Source: Stieleria magnilauensis (GTDB lineage Bacteria > Planctomycetota > Planctomycetia > Pirellulales > Pirellulaceae). From it: a DNA stretch of 64,000 bases. The DNA lies in contig CP036432.1 in NCBI GenBank assembly GCA_007753675.1, forward strand, positions 6,236,394 through 6,300,393, written 5' to 3'. The notes beneath the pieces are model-generated. The model made no database searches and had not been told where the DNA came from. It was given only the letters and a program-made list of their open reading frames with translations. Below are positions 9,154-20,000 of this stretch, in pieces. The position numbers and the translations under genes are program-made. The first letter of the stretch is position 1. Every line of letters starts with the position of its first letter.

Positions 9154-9906
9154 ATGCCAACTTCACGACCCGTTGCTCTCGTGACCGGATCCGCGACCGG
9201 TGTCGGCCGCGCCTGTGTGCTGCAATTCGCCCGCCGCGGATTTGACGTCGTCATCAACTACTCCCGCAGCGAAAGCGACGCGCTTCAAACGGCATCCGAC
9301 GTGAAGCAACTCGGGGCGAAGGTCTTGCTGGTCGGTTGTGACGTTTCCGACGACATGGAAGTCCGCAAGATGATCGCCAAAGTCAACGAGGTCTTCGAGC
9401 GATTGGACGTCTTGGTCAACAACGCCGCGACGACATCCTTCATCGAACATCGCGACCTAGAGGGGCTGACCGAATCGATGTGGGACCGGATGTTGGCGGT
9501 CAATTTGAAGGGTGCGTTCTTTGTCACGCGGGCGGCCGCGGACTTGTTGCGAGCCAGCGGTTCGGGAAGCGTCGTCAATGTCAGTTCCGTCGCCGGGATC
9601 ACCGGCAGCGGTTCCTCGATCGCCTACTGCGCGACGAAGGCCGGTCTGAACACGATGACCAAATCACTGGCCCGAGTGCTGGCGCCCGAAGTCCGCGTCA
9701 ACGCGGTTTGCCCCGGTCCGATCGACAGCCGTTGGATCAAGGAGGGCAATCCGAAATGGGATCTGGATGCGATGGTGGCCGGCTATCCGATCCCCAAGGC
9801 GTCCCAACCAGACGACATCGCCGACGCGGTGCTGTTCTTCGCCACCGGCACCGCGATGACAACCGGACAGATCCTGAGCGTCGATGGCGGTCAGACGCTG
9901 CTGTAG
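9154..9906 (+). CDS. Short-chain dehydrogenase/reductase (FabG-like)
   Basis: NAD(P)-dependent oxidoreductase of the classical SDR family, 250 residues from ATG 9154. It shows the cofactor-binding TGSATGVGRA near residue 10, the structural NNAA near residue 90, the catalytic Ser in NVSSVAG, the YCATK active-site pair, the following PGPIDS and the C-terminal GQILSVDGG typical of 3-oxoacyl-ACP reductase-like members. The frame is open back to 9112, but MPTSRPVALVTG is the normal distance from the glycine motif. Substrate unknown. It precedes the phospholipid cassette by 83 bp on the same strand, so co-transcription and a role in acyl chain or sugar metabolism are possible but unproven. Confidence 0.88.
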   Translation: MPTSRPVALVTGSATGVGRACVLQFARRGFDVVINYSRSESDALQTASDVKQLGAKVLLVGCDVSDDMEVRKMIAKVNEVFERLDVLVNNAATTSFIEHRDLEGLTESMWDRMLAVNLKGAFFVTRAAADLLRASGSGSVVNVSSVAGITGSGSSIAYCATKAGLNTMTKSLARVLAPEVRVNAVCPGPIDSRWIKEGNPKWDLDAMVAGYPIPKASQPDDIADAVLFFATGTAMTTGQILSVDGGQTLL

Positions 9907-9989
9907 CTCGGCTGCGGACAATCTCGCTACAATCGACGCAGCACCTTTCTCCGGTTGATCGGCGGCAAGAATTCAATGGGCATCTGACG

Positions 9990-10733
9990 ATGAATGATCT
10001 TGAAGGGCGACGGCCGCTGAAAACCCGCAGTTGGCGGGTGTTTCAGTACGCAGCGGAACGACTGGCGCAGACCCGCGTGACGCCCAACATGATCAGCACC
10101 TCCAGCATGGTCTTTGGCGTCATCGCCGGCTTAGCGCTCGCCGGAACGTCGATGGCGGGATCGTCAGGCGTGCTCGCAATCCTTTATCTGGCGGCAGCCG
10201 GTTGCATGCAACTGCGATTGATCGCCAATTTGCTGGACGGCATGGTGGCGGTCGAAGGAGGAAAAGCGTCACCGGTCGGCGTGTTGTACAACGAGGTCCC
10301 CGACCGTCTTTCGGACGTCGCCATTCTGATCGGCGCGGGATACTCGTTGGCATCGCGAGCGGAACTGGGGCTGGCGGCGGCGGTCGTTGCCGTCTTTGTC
10401 GCTTACATCCGCGCGATCGGATCCAGCGCGGGCGCGGGTGAAGTCTTCGTCGGACCGATGGCCAAGCCCCAGCGGATGGCGCTGATGACCTTCGCTTGCG
10501 TCCTCTGTGCGTTGCTCTCGCTGACAAGTTCGGGACTGTCCGGACGCTGGCAAGCCCCTGTGATGGGAGCGGTTCTGGGATTGATCATCGTCGGCGGTGT
10601 GATCACCTCGGTGCGTCGCCTGATGATCATTTCCGAATCCCTTTGTGCCCAGATGCGGCGCCCGTCCGAATTACCCGCGGACGAATTTCCCGCAGACGAT
10701 CGCTCCCCCGCAGAATCCGCGCAGGGGGAATGA
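9990..10733 (+). CDS. CDP-alcohol phosphatidyltransferase-family membrane protein with altered metal-site motif
   Basis: Expected to exchange CMP of a CDP-activated lipid or alcohol for a second alcohol at the inner membrane. The 247-residue product has about six hydrophobic segments and the signature region NLLDGMVAVEGG ... GVLYNEVPDRLSD. Compared with the canonical D-x2-DG-x2-AR-x8-G-x3-D-x3-D motif, the first and third Asp are Asn and the Arg after Ala is Val, while the second and fourth Asp remain. Start ATG 9990 places the first conserved block sensibly; the longer in-frame extension overlaps the SDR gene. Its stop overlaps the cdsA start (ATGA), and plsC follows, so this is the head of a phospholipid operon. 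The alcohol acceptor (glycerol-3-phosphate, inositol phosphate or other) is not readable. Confidence 0.85.
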   Translation: MNDLEGRRPLKTRSWRVFQYAAERLAQTRVTPNMISTSSMVFGVIAGLALAGTSMAGSSGVLAILYLAAAGCMQLRLIANLLDGMVAVEGGKASPVGVLYNEVPDRLSDVAILIGAGYSLASRAELGLAAAVVAVFVAYIRAIGSSAGAGEVFVGPMAKPQRMALMTFACVLCALLSLTSSGLSGRWQAPVMGAVLGLIIVGGVITSVRRLMIISESLCAQMRRPSELPADEFPADDRSPAESAQGE

Positions 10734-11710
10734 GTTTGTTTGATCACCTGTCGACGGAGATTTGCCTGACGTTTGCGGCGATCGCAGGACTGCTGTTGCT
10801 TGCCAACGTGATCCTCCTCTTGCGCAAGCGCGCCGATCCCGACCGCGATGACACCGAATTGGTGCTTCGCGTCCGAACGTGGTGGATCATCGTCGGTTGC
10901 TTTACCTTCATGATTGCCGTTTCCAGAACGACTGCAGTCGCTTTCTTAGGATTCGTCAGCTTCCTCGCGTTCAAGGAGTTTTTATCACTCATCCCGACGC
11001 GGCGGGCCGATCATCGCGTGTTGTTCTGGGCTTACCTGGCGATCCCGTTTCAGTACTGCTGGGTTGCGATCGCCTGGTACGAAATGTTCGTGATCTTTAT
11101 TCCGGTCTACATGTTCCTAGGACTTCCGACTCGCATGGTGCTGATCGGCGAAACCAAGGGGTTTCTGCGCGCGATCGGGACGGTTCAATGGGGGCTCATG
11201 ACAACGGTTTTCAGCCTCTCGCATGCGGCAATGTTGATGATGATCCAGCCGAGTGAATCAGCCCGCGTCACCGTGGTTTGGGCTGACGAAGCCTCCAAAG
11301 CATCCGGCGGCGCGGCCCTGTTGGTGTTGCTGGTCTTGCTGACTCAGTTCAACGACGTCGCACAATTTTGCTGGGGAAAAACGATCGGCAAGCGGAAGGT
11401 CATTCCAAAGGTCAGCCCGGGCAAGACGGTTGGCGGATTGATCGGCGGCGTCGCGTCCACCGTCGTCTTGGCGGCCTTCGTCGGCCCCTGGCTGACGTTT
11501 CTTGACCTGCCGCGATCGCTATTGGCCGGGTTGATCATCGGCGTTGCAGGCTTCGCGGGCGACCTTTCGATTTCCGCACTCAAACGCGATCTAGGCGTGA
11601 AAGATGCCGGCCACACGTTGCCCGGGCACGGGGGAGTCCTGGACCGAGTCGACAGTCTGACCTACACCGCGCCGTTGTTCTTTCACTTTATCTATTACTG
11701 TTACGGTTGA
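10730..11710 (+). CDS. cdsA: Phosphatidate cytidylyltransferase (CDP-diacylglycerol synthase)
   Basis: Makes CDP-diacylglycerol from phosphatidate and CTP in the inner membrane, supplying the upstream CDP-alcohol transferase and the nearby cardiolipin synthase. The 326-residue product is a polytopic membrane protein with about eight hydrophobic segments. Near its C terminus it has the complete CDS signature: SALKRDLGVKDAGHTLPGHGG followed by VLDRVDS, and NDVAQFCWGKTIGKRK upstream. GTG/ATG alternatives exist upstream in frame, but ATG 10730 follows a GCAGGGGGA ribosome-binding site and overlaps the previous stop by four bases. plsC starts 4 bp after its stop. It is longer at the N terminus than E. 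coli CdsA (285 residues). Confidence 0.95.
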   Translation: MSLFDHLSTEICLTFAAIAGLLLLANVILLLRKRADPDRDDTELVLRVRTWWIIVGCFTFMIAVSRTTAVAFLGFVSFLAFKEFLSLIPTRRADHRVLFWAYLAIPFQYCWVAIAWYEMFVIFIPVYMFLGLPTRMVLIGETKGFLRAIGTVQWGLMTTVFSLSHAAMLMMIQPSESARVTVVWADEASKASGGAALLVLLVLLTQFNDVAQFCWGKTIGKRKVIPKVSPGKTVGGLIGGVASTVVLAAFVGPWLTFLDLPRSLLAGLIIGVAGFAGDLSISALKRDLGVKDAGHTLPGHGGVLDRVDSLTYTAPLFFHFIYYCYG

Positions 11711-11713
11711 ACG

Positions 11714-12361
11714 ATGACGGACCTGCTTCGCTTTGCCTACTTTCTGTTCATCGTCCGACCGGTCATCTTGATTGTGATCGGCCTGAACGTCCGCCGTTCA
11801 AATCAATTGCCAGAAAAAGGGCCGGCCGTCATCGTCGCCAATCACAACAGCCACCTCGACACGATGGTCCTAATGACCCTCTTCGGGATGCGGCGGCTGA
11901 AGGACGTCCATCCGGTCGCCGCTGCGGATCATTTTTTGAGAAACCGGCTGATGGCATGGTTTTCGACGAAAATTATCGGAATCATTCCGTTGGAACGCGA
12001 AGTAAAAGGTGTGCGCCGAGACCCTCTGGCTGGAATCTGCGAGGCACTCGATGATGACAAGATCCTGATTCTGTTTCCCGAAGGCAGTCGGGGGGCACCT
12101 GAGATCCGAGACGACTTCAAAACGGGCATCGCGCACGTCGCCAAACGCTACCCCGAAGTTCCCTTTACGCCCGTTTTCATGCATGGCCTGGGACGTTCGC
12201 TACCCAAGGGCGAAGGCATCTTGGTGCCCTTTTTTTGCGACGTGTTCATCGGCCAGCCGGTTCAGTGGACCGGGAAAAAAGACACTTTCATGCAAACGAT
12301 TTGTGATGCCATGAACGAATTGGAAGCGGAAAAAGAAATCCCGCGTTGGGAGCCGTCTTGA
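11714..12361 (+). CDS. plsC: 1-acyl-sn-glycerol-3-phosphate acyltransferase (PlsC family)
   Basis: Acylates lysophosphatidate to phosphatidate, the substrate of the CdsA encoded just upstream. The 215-residue product has an N-terminal hydrophobic anchor (residues 5-22), the acyltransferase motif NHNSHLD (H-x4-D) near residue 39, and FPEGSRG near residue 120, the glycerol-phosphate binding block. Length is at the short end of the PlsC family. ATG 11714 lies 4 bp after the cdsA stop, so the three genes are probably one transcript. It runs convergently into the cardiolipin synthase gene with about 23 bp between stops. Confidence 0.92.
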   Translation: MTDLLRFAYFLFIVRPVILIVIGLNVRRSNQLPEKGPAVIVANHNSHLDTMVLMTLFGMRRLKDVHPVAAADHFLRNRLMAWFSTKIIGIIPLEREVKGVRRDPLAGICEALDDDKILILFPEGSRGAPEIRDDFKTGIAHVAKRYPEVPFTPVFMHGLGRSLPKGEGILVPFFCDVFIGQPVQWTGKKDTFMQTICDAMNELEAEKEIPRWEPS

Positions 12362-12384
12362 GCTGGTAAGCGGCCGCGAGGGGT

Positions 12385-13827
12385 TCAAAGAATGGGAGCG
12401 AACAGGCGTGCAATTTGCGAGATCGCGACCGACCACCAGCGCCGCACGGCAAGTACGTCGCGTGTGATTTCTCGTGAATTGGCAAAGTCGTTCGACAGCA
12501 TCTGTTCGACTTCGTCGGTAAATTCATCGTCGATCGTCAACACGGTGATTTCAAAATTCAATCGAAACGAGCGGTTGTCGAAATTCGCAGTCCCGATCGC
12601 CGAAGCGTAGCCATCGACCAGAACGACTTTCTGGTGCAGAAACCCGTCACCGTACTCGTACACCTTCACTCCGGCCTGAATCACCTGATTGACGTAAGAC
12701 ATCGCGGCGAGCTTGATCCACGGCTTGTCCGGTATCCCGGGGATCAAGACACGCACATCGACACCGCGAAACGCCGCCAATTGCAGCGCTGTGATCACCC
12801 CTTCGTCGGGAACAAAGTAGGGCGTCGCAATCCAAATCCGGTCGTCGGCCGAATTGATCGCATGCGTAAAGAACAGCCCGCAGGTCTCGTAGTCATCCGC
12901 GGGACCGCTCGGCAGCACAAACACCATCCGGTCATGGTCGTTTGACGGTTGCGGTTCCCAACTGACCGCGGGCATCGTTTCGGTCGCCCAGTACCAGTCT
13001 TCGACGAAGGCGAGTTGCGTCGCGAGCACGGCCGGGCCGCTGATCGACAGATGGGTATCACGCCAGGGAGACAGCCGCGGGTGCTTGCCGATGTATTCAT
13101 CCCCGACGTTGTGCCCGCCGACGAACGCGATCCGGCCGTCAACGACAACGATCTTGCGGTGGTTACGAAAGTTAATCTGGAATCGATTTCGCCAACCCCG
13201 CGTCGTTCTCATCCCCGTGACGTGGACGCCGGCGGCGGTCAGTTCGTTGACGAACGCTTTGGGGATGCCCCTGGATCCGATGTCGTCGTACAACAGGTAG
13301 ACCGACAAACCACGTTTCGCCTGCGCGATCAGCCGGTCTTTCAGTTGTCGCCCCAGCGAGTCATTGTGGATGATGAAGAACTGAACCAAGATGTAAGTGG
13401 TGGCCGCATCGATTTCCGCAAAGATCGCATCGAAGGTGGCTTGCCCGTTGACCAACAGACGGGTGTCGTTGTTTCGAGTGAATCGCATCCGGGCGAGTTG
13501 TTCCAACGCGCGCGCATCGCCAAACCGCGAGCCCAGGTCGACGGCGTAGGGCTCCAAATTGCGGCGGACGTCGTCCAAGTTTTCGATCGCATCGCTGGTC
13601 CTGTCACGACGCAAATCGACGTAGCCTTGAAATTTATTGCGTCCAAAAATCCAGTACGCAGGAACCGCAAAAAAAGGCCACGTGATCAGAGTGATCGCCC
13701 AGGCGACGGCACCCTGTGAGGTCCGAGTCGTCATCACCGCCTGGACGGCGGACACAATGCCGAGCACCACGAAGACAAAGACGGTGGCGCCGAAAAGCGA
13801 CAGGTTGGTGGGCGAGGGATCGATCAT
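12385..13827 (-). CDS. cls: Cardiolipin synthase (phospholipase D superfamily)
   Basis: Joins two phosphatidylglycerols, or phosphatidylglycerol and another phospholipid, into cardiolipin at the inner membrane. The 480-residue product has two N-terminal membrane helices (about 7-30 and 38-60) and two HKD motifs: NHRKIVVVDGRIAFVGGHN near residue 220 and LHQKVVLVDG followed by IGTANFDNRS near residue 400, the bacterial Cls arrangement. Length fits ClsA (480-490). It is convergent with the cdsA-plsC operon, which together form a phospholipid-synthesis neighbourhood. Start ATG 13827 is the only one that retains the first helix. Confidence 0.95.
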   Translation of the reverse strand: MIDPSPTNLSLFGATVFVFVVLGIVSAVQAVMTTRTSQGAVAWAITLITWPFFAVPAYWIFGRNKFQGYVDLRRDRTSDAIENLDDVRRNLEPYAVDLGSRFGDARALEQLARMRFTRNNDTRLLVNGQATFDAIFAEIDAATTYILVQFFIIHNDSLGRQLKDRLIAQAKRGLSVYLLYDDIGSRGIPKAFVNELTAAGVHVTGMRTTRGWRNRFQINFRNHRKIVVVDGRIAFVGGHNVGDEYIGKHPRLSPWRDTHLSISGPAVLATQLAFVEDWYWATETMPAVSWEPQPSNDHDRMVFVLPSGPADDYETCGLFFTHAINSADDRIWIATPYFVPDEGVITALQLAAFRGVDVRVLIPGIPDKPWIKLAAMSYVNQVIQAGVKVYEYGDGFLHQKVVLVDGYASAIGTANFDNRSFRLNFEITVLTIDDEFTDEVEQMLSNDFANSREITRDVLAVRRWWSVAISQIARLFAPIL

Positions 13828-13868
13828 GTACCAATTGTATTGACTGGCAAGCCGGATGCTTACCCCAC

Positions 13869-14022
13869 TAGTGCTCCGTCAACTTTTAGATTGAGGGTGC
13901 CGCGGAAAAGGGGTCAGGTACCAAAAATGCGAAGCACCCGTCGGGCCATTTGGTTTTTGGTACCTGACCCCTTTTCCGCTCGATAAACGCAACCCCAAGT
14001 TCAAATCTGGACAGAGCACTAG
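13869..14022. repeat. MITE-like inverted-repeat element, copy A
   Basis: Terminal bases TAGTGCTC (13869) and GAGCACTA (ending 14022) are inverted copies. Inside, CGGAAAAGGGGTCAGGTACC and its complement GGTACCTGACCCCTTTTCCG face each other around a short core containing GCGAAGCACCCGTCGGGCC. A second copy in opposite orientation is at 39486-39656, with shared sequence across almost the whole length. No coding capacity. The right edge overlaps the stop codon of the giant gene: the last two bases of its TAG (read on the minus strand) are element bases. Confidence 0.88.
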
Positions 14023-17000
14023 GACGCGCGATTCAGTAGAACCACGATGTCCTTGGCGAGCGTGTCGATGACGGCCAGATCGAGCAGGCCATCTTGATTG
14101 AAGTCTGCCAAGGCCATTTCCATCGGGTTTCCGCCGACGCTGAATCGAAGTTCATCGGCAAACGTTCCGTCACCGTTCCCCAGGTAAACGGAAAGATGCC
14201 CGTCGAAACGATTCGAAATCACCAAGTCAATGTTGCCGTCGTCATTGAGATCTTCGGCAAGCACGTCCCGCGGTGAGTCGCCGACAGGCAACGTCGCCGC
14301 GACAAAGAAATTCCCACTGCTGTTTTGTAGCATGATCGTCACATCATCGCTGTCCTGGTTCGATGAAACCACGTCGATTCGGTTGTCGCCGTTCAGATCC
14401 GCAGTCACGACGGCATTGGGAGTTACGCCCGACTGTTCACTCGGGACCAAGTCTTGAAACGCTCCAAAACTGCCATCGGCCTGTTGCAGACTGACCGCCG
14501 GAGTGCCGGCCACCAAGTCGCTGCCGATCACGATGTCCAGCAACCCGTCACCGTTGACATCAGCGACCGCCGAACCCAGTGCCCTGACCGGTGCGACGAT
14601 TGAAATCGGGTCCTCAAAGGTGCCGTCGCCATTGCCCATCAGGATGGTGACGGTGCCGGAGATGACGGCGATCAAATCTAATTCGTTGTCTTGATCGAGG
14701 TCAACCACTTCAAAGGAACGCGGTGTGCCTTGGAATTGCGAGTGGACTTCGATCGGTGTGCCAAGCGCCCCGGTACCGTCGCCGAGCATCAGGACGATGC
14801 CCGAGCCGTTCGAAATGGCTACATCCAGATGGGCGTCATTGTCGAACAGGCCGACTCGTGGAGCGAACGGGTTTTGCAAACCACCGAACATCGTCGGCGC
14901 GCCGAATGTGCCGTCCGCGATGCCCAGATTCACGATCACCTGATCCAATTGAAGATTCGTGCTGATCAGATCGAGGATCCCATCGCCGTTCAGGTCTCCC
15001 GTCGTCAGGGTCTCGGTGGTTCCGAGGTTCGTGCCATCGGAAACCTCGGCGCGCACCGGCTGCAGAAACGTGCCGTCGCCCAGACCGAACACCATCTCGA
15101 CTTGGTGCTTGAAAAAATCGACTTGGGTCGGAATCACCACATCCAGATTCTGGTCGAAATCAAAATCCGCCAACAGTGGTTTGATGAAGGCGGTTGTTTT
15201 GGAGGTGGAGAAGAGGTTGGTGCTGGAGAAATCACCGGCGCCGTCACCGAGCAACACCGTCAACTGGACTCCGCCGAAGTCACCGACGAGGAGGTCCAGG
15301 TTTGAATCTTCGTTGATGTCGCCGACGACGATCGCGTCGGCCTCAATGCTGATCGGTTTGACCAATTCGTCGGCAAACGTTCCATCGCCATTGCCGAGCA
15401 TGACGGAGACGCTGTGGTCAACCCGATCGCCAAAAATCAGGTCCAGGTTTTGGTCGTCGTTCAGATCCGCGAGAGCGACCGCTGACGTCCGAGTCCCCGA
15501 CGGATCGGGGGTCGCGATCGCCGAAAACGTTCCCGATCCGTTGTTGCTGAAAATCGTGGCCACTTCATTGCGAACGGCGACGACGTCGTGACTGCCGTCA
15601 CCGGTGACATCGCCGACTGCCGAGTCGAGCGCGGTGAACCCGAACCCGGGATTCAAGACGGTCGTGAACGTTCCGGTCCCTCGATTGAGAAACGTCTTGA
15701 TCGAGCCGTTGCTCGTCGTCGCAAACACGTCCAGGTCCGAGTCGCCGTCAAAATCTCCGACGGCCAAATGGTTTGGATAGGAACCGGTTTCAATCGATTT
15801 GCCACCGAACAGGATTTCATCGTCGCCGAACGTCCCGTCGCCTTGGCCGAACAAGATCGCCAAGATCTCACGATTGACACTGATGTTGATTTGGAACTGG
15901 TAACGAATCAGAACGTCGTCGATTTGATCTCCCGTAAAGTCGCCGACGAACAATTGGGCGGGGATCCCCGTGAGCGGGTCACGGATCGGATCGGCGAAGG
16001 TGCCGTTGCCGATGCCCAGGTAGATGTCCAGCGTGTGGAACGGGCCGCCGGGGCCAGGCTCGACGGCGACGGCAAGATCGGGAATCAGGTCGCCGTTGAA
16101 ATCCCCCGTGGCCGTCGCTAACGCGCCGTCAATGAGCGGCAAGGCAAATCCGGGAAACAGGGGTTCGTTGGTTGCCGGAACAGCGGGCACACTAAAGTCG
16201 GTCAGGATCGGCGAACCGCCCAGCGGATTCCCCGGCACATCGCGGACATTGGGTGCATCGATCGTCAATTGGTAGTCGCCGATTTCCAACAATTGATACG
16301 TCAGCCGCGCCGACGTTCCGTCGGGAGCAACGAGCAGATTGACCGGTTCGACGAGATTCGATGAAGGACCGGTGACAAAAATGTTGGTCGCGTCGATCAA
16401 TGCGATCCGTTCAGAAAAATCGATGTCGACGCTCATGAATCCGAGCGGGAATTCATCGTTGTTGGCCAGGCTGATCGAAGAGATTGTCGGCGCGACGTCG
16501 TCCTTGATCACCTCCAATTCCAACAACTGCGAGAGCGATTGGTTGCCGCCGGTGTCTGTCCCGCGAACCTGCAACATCAGGTTCTCCGATGTCGCACCAT
16601 CGGTCAGATTCGGCACCAACGCCGTCACATCAAACGGAAACGAAACGTCATTGCGGACCACGATTCCGTTGACCAGCAATTCCACGCTGCGAAGTTGCAC
16701 ATCGTCGCTGACCGATAACTCAATCGGCAACGAACGACCTTCAAACACCTGTATCCCCGCGGACAATGCATCCACATCCGCACTCGACGCATCGATCGAG
16801 ACGGTCGGGGGAACCCCCTGGTCGTCGAAGGCCAAGAAATTGACGACTTGCAAGCCATCGATACCGTTGGCAACGTAGGCCATGCCGGCGGCGATCACGA
16901 CGTCCGACGGTGCCGATGGCAAGCTGACACGTGTGCGAAACGTTTCCGCAGTCGTCGCCGTGTTTTCAAGATCGGTGACATCGACAACATCCAAAACCGG

Positions 17001-20000
17001 CGTGCCGACCGGATTGCCGACGATCAACGCCAGCCCGGTTCCGTTGGCGGCGATCGCAGTCGACGCGCCGACGCTGGGATCCAGAACGTCTGAATCGCTG
17101 ATCAATGTCGGCGCATCCGGATCCGAAATGTCGACGGTGACGATCCCACCACGGTCGTTGCTTTCCGCCGTCGCAATGGCCACTCCGTCCCAGACGAACA
17201 ACCGACCGGCGCCGTTGGGAAGTACCACCGATCCACGCGGAGACATCGTCAGCCCGGTGACCTCAATCACCGACAACGTCTTGTCGCTGCCCATCGTGTA
17301 GAGCATCGGTCCCAAACGAACGACGTCGGTCAACTCGCCGAGATCCAATTGTTGCAGAATCGTGCCGGATTCCATGTCAACACTGACCAGAGACGTCGAA
17401 TTCGCGACGAAGGCAATCGAGCCAAAAACGTCCAGGCGATCGGCTTCGATGTCGACCGACCGGATCAACGTTGGAAGCATCGGGTCGGAGACGTCGACCA
17501 ATTGCAGTCCCCCGGTTCCCGTCGCGACGGCGGCCAAGTTGGCGGACGCGGCGACCGCAACGTCGGTGGCGTCACCAGGTAAATCGAGTTGCCCGAGCGT
17601 GATCGGATTCATGGCGTCTGATGCGTCAATGATCGCCAGCCCGTGTGAACCGGTCGCCACATACGCATTCTGAACGGACGTGTCAGCGGTTGACCCGACC
17701 AGTTCAATCTCTTTGGCCTGCCCCATCAACGGCAGGCTTGCCAGCGTTCCGATCGAAACCGGCAACCCGCTCAGTGGATCGAGTCCCTGCCTCAGTTCCG
17801 CGTAGTCGAACACTCCATCGCCGTCGGTGTCGGGATTGGTTGCCGATGTGCCCACGGCGAACTCCGCGTCGTCGGGCAGCAGGTCGCCGTCTGAATCCGG
17901 GCTCAGGCTGGCAACGAAAGACGGTTGCGTGACATTCGTCACCACACCGGTGGCGGCCGTTTGTCCGAGCGATTTCGCCACCAATCCCGTGACGGGATCG
18001 AATAGCGTGACTTCATAGGCTGCCTGGGCCGTCAAAAAGAACTCATAACTGCCGATCAGGTTCGTGGTCCCACGCAGCACCGGCGCCGCCGACAACGCCG
18101 GCATCTCGATCGCGACGAAGTCCTCGCCGATCGAAGCTTGCGGCCCCGAGGCCGGAATGCCGGTCGCAATCACGCCGCGACTGATCACCGGATTGGCCGG
18201 ATCATCCGACATGAACGTCAGCGTGCCGCCTTGGATACCCAACTGTGTCGCTCGTACCGACACATCGATGTCGATCGATTCATCGACGGCCAACGCGATC
18301 GGCGTGTCAGGAAAACCGGCGGGTAGGCCGACGGGTTGGAATCCCAGCGATCCGGTGATCGACGTGATCGAGAGAGGTTGGTTGCCGGTATTCCGAAGCG
18401 TCACAAATTCGGCCCGCGTTTCCGACTGCGCCAACGTGATTCCTCCCGCGTTGTTGTTCTCCAAAATGACCGACAATTCGGGGTCGGGCGAGCGCGCGTT
18501 TCCGGTCAGCCGGATCGTGGTCGGACTGCTCGGGTCATTGCTGCTGATCACCAGTTGTGTATCAACCACTCCGCTTTGCGTCGGATCAAAGCTCAGCGAA
18601 AACGGATGGGCAGACGTCACCCCCAAAATGCCGTCGGGAACGATCGTGGTGCCATCGTCAAGCCCGTCGATCACGAACCCGCTGTCCGTGTCGGCGATGC
18701 GTGCGGAGTGGATCACCAAATTTTCGCCGCCCAGATTCAACAACTCCAGGTTTCGCGTCAGGCTGTCACCGCCCGTCCCGTCCACCAGGATTTCACCGAA
18801 TTCGAGCAAGTTGAAAACGCCGACAGCGTTGTCGGCGTCCGAGACGCGCAAGGTCGCCGTCGAGAGGCTGGAACTGGGGTTCAGTTGCAGGGCGATGTCA
18901 TGATCGTCCACCGCTTCGTCGATCGCCAAAGTGACAGTGCGGACCGTCGGTCCGACGACATCAAAGTCGTCCGGCGCGACGATCCCGATGTCAAACTCGC
19001 CCGCCAACAAATCATCGAATCGGAAAGCACCGTTTTCGTCGGTGACCACTTCGCGATCGCCGGCCGTCAGCGAACCGCTTCCATCAAGGTCCATGTAGAC
19101 GACCACGGAACTGACGCTGACGTCGCCCTGTCCGTCGAAGTCGTTGTCATCAAGGACCGCGCCAGCGATGCTCCCTTGTGATCGATTGCCAAGTGACATT
19201 GTTTCGGTTTGATTTGCCGCGAGCGTGACGCGTCGCGGTTGGTTCGCCACATCCACGCGACGCACCGAAAACTCACCGGCGGCGAGATCGGTGAACGAGA
19301 AGACGCCCTGCTCCGAGTCCGGATCGATCGTCTGGTCGTTGTTCAGGTCGACATCAGCGCTGGTCGTAGTCAACAACACGTCTCCCGTGAGCACATCGAC
19401 CAGTTCGACCGCGATGCCGCTGGCGCCGCTTTCGCCGCTGTCTTGCACACCGTCGCGATTCGTGTCGTCAAACACCTGGCCGGTGATGATTCCGGCCGGA
19501 GGAGATTGAGCAGCCAGCACGAGGTTTTCGAAACGTGCCGGACCAATCGTCGGCGTGATCTTGAACCGCAGATCCGTGAATCCTTGAGCGTCCGCCGGAA
19601 CGTCCCACGTGAACGCTCCATCGCTATCGATGGTTGCGTTGGATGGCCCGACCAGCATGGATGCGATTTCGTCCTGGGCCAAAGACAGCTGGCCGGTGAA
19701 GGTCGATCCCGGATCGGCAAACACGTCGAACTGGCCGGTTTCCGGCAGCACGGTCGGTCTTGGCCCCACGATGCCGATCGCCTGTCCGCCCCGCTGGCCC
19801 GCTGATCCGAATACATCGATTGCCACCACCTCCAATCGGTACGTCTCGCCGACGATCAGTGGTGAGATCAGCAGCGTGTCGGAAAGGACCACCGAAGTTT
19901 CGCTCGCACCGACGACCAGAGTCTGTTGCAAGGGCGCGCCGGCAGCGTTGTCCGTCAAACCGATGCGATAGGCCTCGGCCCCGTCGACCGCATCCCACTG

